Shown here: in pieces, positions 60,099 through 64,000 of the stretch | How the letters are laid out: each line of letters opens with the position of its first letter | Position numbering within the stretch: position 1 is the stretch's first letter | Source: Lachnospiraceae bacterium | GTDB taxonomy: Bacteria > Bacillota > Clostridia > Lachnospirales > Lachnospiraceae | Direction of reading: 5' to 3' | Assembly: GCA_017443065.1 (NCBI GenBank) | Contig: JAFSPF010000113.1 | Location: forward strand, 1 to 64,000 | Length of the DNA: 64,000 bases | Program-made: the position numbers and the translations under genes | The notes under the pieces: model-generated | Told to the model about the DNA's origin: nothing | The model's database searches: none | The model's input: only the letters and a program-made list of their open reading frames with translations

Positions 60099-61106
60099 TC
60101 AGCAAATGCGCGGAAGCTGCTCTCCGGCCAGCTTTGTCAGGATGCGGTGCGTGCCGTAGGGGGTTTTTGCCAGCAGTTTTCCCCCATGTTCCGCCTTTGC
60201 TTCGCCGATCACCGCGGCATCCTTCCCTGCGGGGCTTGCATGCAGCAGCTCCAGCGCCTCCTTTTCCTTTTCCGGGGCGACGACCGCCAGAAGCCTTCCC
60301 TCGCAGGCCAGATAATACGGATCCAGCCCCAGCATTTCACAGATCATGTCCACCGGCGGCGATACCGGAACCTTCGCCTCCTCCAGGATGATGCCGAAGC
60401 TCCGCCCCTCCGTCCACTCATTGAGCGTCGTGGCAATCCCGCCGCGCGTGGGGTCCCGCATGCAGCGCAGGCCTTCGCCCAGTGTCATCAGCTTCATCGC
60501 GGCGTCCCTGACGTTCGCGCAGTCGGAGACAATGTCCGCGTCCTCCACCAGGCCCTCGTTTCTCGCCAGCATCACGGCGGCACCGTGCGCCCCGACAGGA
60601 CCGGAGACGATGATCTTATCCCCCTCCCGGATGCGGTCCGGGGAAAGGTTTTCATGCCGCAAAAAGCCGATACCCGCGGTATTGATGTAAATACCGTCAC
60701 AGGCGCCCCGCTCCACGACCTTGGTATCGCCGGTCACGATCTGCACGTCCGCCCGCTTCGCCTCATCGCGGATGGTTTCCAGGATCGTCTGCAGGTCCTT
60801 CACCGGAAAGCCTTCCTCGATGATGAGGGAGAGGCTCAGGTACTTCGGCTCCCCGCCCGCCATGCAGACATCGTTCACCGTGCCGCAGACCGCGAGCTTT
60901 CCGATGTTGCCGCCCGCGAAAAAAGCGGGACTCACCACAAAGGAATCCGTCGAAAATACGAGACGTTCGCTGCCCTGAAGGACCGCGCCGTCGCCGAGCA
61001 CGCGCAGCGCGTCGTTATCAAAGAGCGGGAGAATCCTCTCCTCAATCAGCCGCGAGGTCTTCTGTCCGCCGCTGCCGATATCTAACGTTATGAATTCCTG
61101 TTCCAT
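60099..61106 (-). CDS. hypE: Hydrogenase maturation protein HypE
   Basis: A 335-residue enzyme that dehydrates carbamoyl to a cyano group for the NiFe cofactor. PurM-like ATP-binding domains are recognised by GAVLQGSERLVFSTDSFVV-type motifs in the first 60 residues. The C-terminus ends PRIC, the conserved terminal Cys that carries the thiocarbamate/thiocyanate. It is the last of the hypF-hypC-hypD-hypE set and follows hypD after a 123-nt spacer containing structured element C. Confidence 0.95.
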   Translation of the reverse strand: MEQEFITLDIGSGGQKTSRLIEERILPLFDNDALRVLGDGAVLQGSERLVFSTDSFVVSPAFFAGGNIGKLAVCGTVNDVCMAGGEPKYLSLSLIIEEGFPVKDLQTILETIRDEAKRADVQIVTGDTKVVERGACDGIYINTAGIGFLRHENLSPDRIREGDKIIVSGPVGAHGAAVMLARNEGLVEDADIVSDCANVRDAAMKLMTLGEGLRCMRDPTRGGIATTLNEWTEGRSFGIILEEAKVPVSPPVDMICEMLGLDPYYLACEGRLLAVVAPEKEKEALELLHASPAGKDAAVIGEAKAEHGGKLLAKTPYGTHRILTKLAGEQLPRIC

Positions 61107-61124
61107 CTATTTCCCTTTCTGTTT

Positions 61125-61256
61125 CTGCAGAGCCCTGGCTCGAAAACGCTGCGCGTTTCCTCGCTGTGGCTGCTCGCCACATGGATTTGCAATCAAGCAG
61201 TTCCCCGCAGGCAAGCCTGCAGGATCTGCTTATTGCAAATCCGCCCGGCTCTGCAG
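61125..61256. repeat. Structured intergenic element, copy C
   Basis: Fills the hypD-hypE spacer and runs 27 nt into the hypD 3' end. Outer arms CTGCAGAGCC (61125-61134) and GGCTCTGCAG (61247-61256), perfect 10 bp. The core at 61139-61163 is CTCG-AAAACGC-tg-CGCGTTT-CCTCG, followed by TGTGGC-tgctc-GCCACA, ATG, then a long stem GGATTTGCAAT/ATTGCAAATCC with an inner AAGCAG/CTGCTT and the tip CAGGCAAGCCTG. Order and spacing match copies A and B; the outer arms and second hairpin are the best paired of the three. Confidence 0.65.
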
Positions 61257-62261
61257 GTATGCATATTTATACGCCGCGGCGCAGGCACCCTCCGCGGACA
61301 CCATGCAGGGCCCCTCCGGGTTTTCCGGATCACATCCGGTTCCGAAGAGCGCACACTGCGCGGGCTCAATCTTTCCCTGGATCACCTCACCGCAGCGGCA
61401 GGCCGATTTTACCGCCGGCTCCGTGATGCGGATCCCGTATTTTTTCTCCGCGTCATACGCCGCGTATTCCTGCCGGATCCCGTAGCCGCTGTCCTTTATC
61501 TCTCCGAGTCCCCGCCAGTTGTCCGCGCGCGCCGTAAGATATCTGTCAATCACCTCACGGGCCTTTGTGTTTCCTGTCTTTGTGACCACGGAAGGGTAGG
61601 CGTTTTCCAGCTTTGCTTCTCCCGCCTTCACCTGCTTCAGGAGCATCGTGACGGCCCGGGCAATCTCTTCCGGTTCAAAGCCCGCGATCACGGCGGGAAA
61701 ACCAAGCTCCTCAAAAAACCGCAGGCCGTCCTCGCCCAGAATCACCGCGACATGTCCCGGCGCAAGGAAGGCATTGATGTTGAAATCCGGATCCTTTGCC
61801 AGCGCGCGTACCGAGGGCTCCAGGCGCTTCAGCATGGAAAAGACGCTGAAGTTTTGCAGCTGTTCCCGTTCCGCCGCCTGCACCGCCGCCGCCGTTCCGG
61901 GCGCCGAGGTTTCAAAGCCGACGCCGAGAAAGACCACCTCCCGCGCGGGCTCCTTCTTCGCGATCTCCACCGCGTCCAGTGCGGAATACACCATGCGGAC
62001 ATCCGCGCCCTGCGTGCGCCGCGCAACAAGGGTATCGCCTTTTTTGCTTCCGGGCACGCGCATCATGTCGCCGTAGGTGGCGATGATCATCCCCGGCCGT
62101 TTGCTCAGCTCCAGCACGGCATCGATCGTGCCGGGCGGTGTCACGCAGACGGGACAGCCCGGGCCCGAGACCAGCCGCACGCCCTCCGGCAGCAGCCCCC
62201 GGATCCCCGCTCTTGCGATTTCCATCGTGTGGGTCCCGCAGACCTCCATGATGCGTATCAT
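61230..62261 (-). CDS. hypD: Hydrogenase maturation protein HypD
   Basis: A 343-residue [4Fe-4S] protein that with HypC assembles the Fe(CN)2CO unit. Conserved motifs CGTHTMEI (about 8-15), GPGCPVC (about 33-39) and GFETSAPGTAAA are present, and the C-terminal cluster cysteines are spread over CRCGEV...CALFGTGCDPE...CMVS. The start overlaps the hypC stop by 4 nt. The last codons lie in structured element C. Confidence 0.96.
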   Translation of the reverse strand: MIRIMEVCGTHTMEIARAGIRGLLPEGVRLVSGPGCPVCVTPPGTIDAVLELSKRPGMIIATYGDMMRVPGSKKGDTLVARRTQGADVRMVYSALDAVEIAKKEPAREVVFLGVGFETSAPGTAAAVQAAEREQLQNFSVFSMLKRLEPSVRALAKDPDFNINAFLAPGHVAVILGEDGLRFFEELGFPAVIAGFEPEEIARAVTMLLKQVKAGEAKLENAYPSVVTKTGNTKAREVIDRYLTARADNWRGLGEIKDSGYGIRQEYAAYDAEKKYGIRITEPAVKSACRCGEVIQGKIEPAQCALFGTGCDPENPEGPCMVSAEGACAAAYKYAYLQSRADLQ

Positions 62262-62485
62262 AAGGATGCCAGCGCCTCCTGCAGTTCGCGGAAGGCATCC
62301 AGGTTTTCCCTTGCCTCATGCGCCGCGATTTTTTCTATGGCAAAGCCCGCGTGAACGATCACGTAATCTCCCGGCTTCGGGTCTTCGATAAAGCCCACGC
62401 CGATTTTGCGGCGGATGCCGTCGCGCTCCGCCACCGCGGTATCACCGTTCACTTCCACCAGTTTCAAAGGGACTGCCAGACACAT
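62258..62485 (-). CDS. hypC: Hydrogenase maturation chaperone HypC
   Basis: A 75-residue chaperone that carries the iron unit to the large subunit. It begins MCLAVPLK, with the essential Cys2, and shows GDYVIVHAGFAI, both diagnostic. It overlaps hypD by 4 nt and follows hypF by 4 nt. Confidence 0.96.
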   Translation of the reverse strand: MCLAVPLKLVEVNGDTAVAERDGIRRKIGVGFIEDPKPGDYVIVHAGFAIEKIAAHEARENLDAFRELQEALASL

Positions 62486-62489
62486 TTTT

Positions 62490-64000
62490 TTATACTCCCT
62501 TCGCTTCTATTTGCGCCGCCGCCACCATGAGCTGTCCGAGGGACAGGCCCTCATCGCCCGGCGACACCCTCCTGTGTGTATATACCTCAAGCCCCGCTTC
62601 CGCGAGACTCTGTTTCATTCTCTGCAAAAGATAGCGGTTCAAAAACACGCCGCCGGACAGCACCGCACGGCGCAGACCCGTTTCTTCCGCGATGTCTTTG
62701 CACATCGTGACGGACATCGCGATCAGCGTATTCATGAAGCGCGCGGCGAGGATTCCTTTCTCTACGCCTCTTTCCGCCTCCGCGACAATCTGCCGGATCA
62801 TCGGACGGTAGTCAAAGACCCTGCAGCCTTCCTTTTCAAAAAACTCATACGGGAAGACGCCCGCCGCCTCTCCCTCTCCCGCCGCGGCCTCCGCCGCCGT
62901 TTCCAGCAGCACCGCGCCCCGGGCTTCATAGGTGACGGGAATGCAGATTCCGAGCAGTGCGCTGACCCCGTCGAAGAGTCTGCCGATGCTGTTCGTCCGC
63001 GGACAGTTCACTTCGCTTTCGAGCTGTCGGAGGCAAAGCCTCCCGTGCTGCCGGAGTGCCGCGCTCTTCAGGCTTCCTTCCGGGAAGATATTGGCCTTTG
63101 CAAGGAGCTTTTCCTCCGCATCGTCCGGGAAGGATTCCCGAAGCAGCGCAATCGCAATGCGCCGGATCTCCTTCACCGCCAGATCCCCGCCTGCCAGGGA
63201 AAACCGCCTCACGCGTCCCGCGCGCCGGAAGGACGCGGCATTTCCGGTCAGGAATTCGCCGCCCCAGACCGTGCCGTCCGTCCCGTAGCCCGTGCCGTCC
63301 CAGATGACGCCGATCACTTCGCCCGTCAGCTCATTGTCCGCCATGCAGGATGCCAGATGCGCGTGGTGATGCTGCACGCGGATGAGCGGCAGCTGTTCCT
63401 TCTTTGCGCGTTCCTCCGCATATCTCGTCGAAAGCAGGTCCGGATGCAGATCACAGACGAGCGCCTCCGGCCGGATGTCAAAGAGCTTTTCCGTGTGCGC
63501 GATCTGACGGACATCATTTTCGTAAGACGCGGCGCTTTTCAAATCTCCGATATGGGGGCCCGCAAACATCCTGCTGCCCTTGGAGAGTGCAAAGGTCGCC
63601 TTGAGCTCCGCGCCGACCGCAAGCATCTGCGGCATTGTTTCCTTCATGAAAAACGGTACCGGCACGTATCCCCGCGAGCGCCGCACAAAGGTTCCGCCGT
63701 CCGTGCCGAAGAGCACGCTGTCGTCACAGGGGACATGGATTTCGCGGTCATGCAAAAGGAAGGCGTCCGCGACATCCTTCAGCTCCCGCAGCGCTTCATC
63801 ATTTTTGTATATCATCGGTTCGGAGCTGTGGTTTGCGCTCGTCATGACCAGCGGCCCGAAGCCGTCTTCCAGCAGAAGAAAATGCATCGGCGTGTACGGC
63901 AGCATCAGGCCCAGTCTTCCGTTTTCGCTGAGATGCTGCCGGGCGTTCCGGTCTTTTTTCCTGAGCAGCACGACCGGTCTTGCGGGCGATGTCAGAAAGG
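62490..64000 (-). CDS. hypF: Carbamoyltransferase HypF, 5' end beyond the window
   Basis: The C-terminal ~500 residues of HypF (full proteins are about 750), which makes carbamoyl-adenylate and passes the carbamoyl group to HypE. The frame stays open to the window edge; the residues before the first ATG (SPARPVVLLR) are already HypF-like, showing the gene continues. The end of the YrdC-like domain (PYTPMH, VMTSANHSSEP) and the Kae1-like domain (HHHAHLASCMAD, DGTGYGTDG, LSGGVFLNRYLL) are intact. The N-terminal acylphosphatase and zinc-finger parts are not visible. Confidence 0.95.
   Translation of the reverse strand, partial: FLTSPARPVVLLRKKDRNARQHLSENGRLGLMLPYTPMHFLLLEDGFGPLVMTSANHSSEPMIYKNDEALRELKDVADAFLLHDREIHVPCDDSVLFGTDGGTFVRRSRGYVPVPFFMKETMPQMLAVGAELKATFALSKGSRMFAGPHIGDLKSAASYENDVRQIAHTEKLFDIRPEALVCDLHPDLLSTRYAEERAKKEQLPLIRVQHHHAHLASCMADNELTGEVIGVIWDGTGYGTDGTVWGGEFLTGNAASFRRAGRVRRFSLAGGDLAVKEIRRIAIALLRESFPDDAEEKLLAKANIFPEGSLKSAALRQHGRLCLRQLESEVNCPRTNSIGRLFDGVSALLGICIPVTYEARGAVLLETAAEAAAGEGEAAGVFPYEFFEKEGCRVFDYRPMIRQIVAEAERGVEKGILAARFMNTLIAMSVTMCKDIAEETGLRRAVLSGGVFLNRYLLQRMKQSLAEAGLEVYTHRRVSPGDEGLSLGQLMVAAAQIEAKGV

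Noticed and set aside
1..64000. tRNA, rRNA, CRISPR, phage or transposase genes
   Set aside because: I looked for these in the gaps and on both strands and saw none that could be supported.

Overview
The window looks like chromosomal DNA from a motile, anaerobic, fermentative Bacillota, most likely a high-GC member of the Lachnospiraceae/Clostridia (about 55-60% GC by eye in the core genes). This is inferred from the c-di-AMP locus cdaA-cdaR-glmM, ComFC-YvyF, the mreB(mbl)-flgF-flgG-flgJ synteny, a CDP-glycerol-type transferase, lipoprotein sugar ABC transport, a sortase-type MPRTG surface protein and a ferredoxin-type membrane hydrogenase. No rRNA, tRNA, CRISPR array or insertion sequence was seen.

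Layout. 0.1-3.1 kb (+): galE and a family 2 glycoside hydrolase, behind a 17-bp palindrome. 3.1-7.7 kb (-): htrA-like protease, asnB and a divergent clpX. 7.8-18.7 kb (-): eleven tightly packed genes, in transcription order recD2, comFC, yvyF, two unknown membrane proteins, cdaA, cdaR, glmM, an HPr/Crh-like protein lacking the catalytic His, a dTDP-4-dehydrorhamnose reductase and a UDP-sugar pyrophosphorylase. 18.8-22.7 kb (+): a membrane-tethered CDP-glycerol-type transferase and an 871-residue fusion of a YidC-like domain with a sulfatase/LTA-synthase-like domain. 22.8-26.1 kb (-): flagellar rod genes and mreB. 26.4-29.3 kb (-): uvrA. 29.4-31.2 kb (+): hicAB whose last codon overlaps the start of a sugar-kinase gene. 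31.2-35.1 kb (-): sugar ABC transporter, divergent from a phosphohexomutase (35.3-36.7 kb, +). 36.7-39.8 kb (-): large surface protein. 40.1-42.8 kb (-): uvrB-tdk.

42.8-51.2 kb is the accessory part. A clearly AT-rich ABC transporter pair lies between intact uvrB and a second, truncated copy of the uvrB 5' end (90 codons, about 91% identical, nearly all differences silent). A Fic protein, a small Cys-rich protein, a helix-turn-helix protein, a zinc-ribbon protein and a lipoprotein follow.

51.5-64 kb (-) is a near-complete energy-converting [NiFe] hydrogenase system. hypF, hypC, hypD and hypE are followed by mbhK-mbhL-hypA and then a run of Mrp-like antiporter subunits ending in mbhM, mbhJ and a four-cluster ferredoxin subunit. 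It should couple reduced ferredoxin to H2 evolution and ion pumping.

The observations most worth following up are: a family of about 120-160-nt structured intergenic elements (three copies) sitting at the 3' ends of minus-strand genes; the YidC/LTA-synthase-like fusion; the His-less HPr; the apparently leaderless divergent recD2/transferase promoters; and the uvrB replacement scar.
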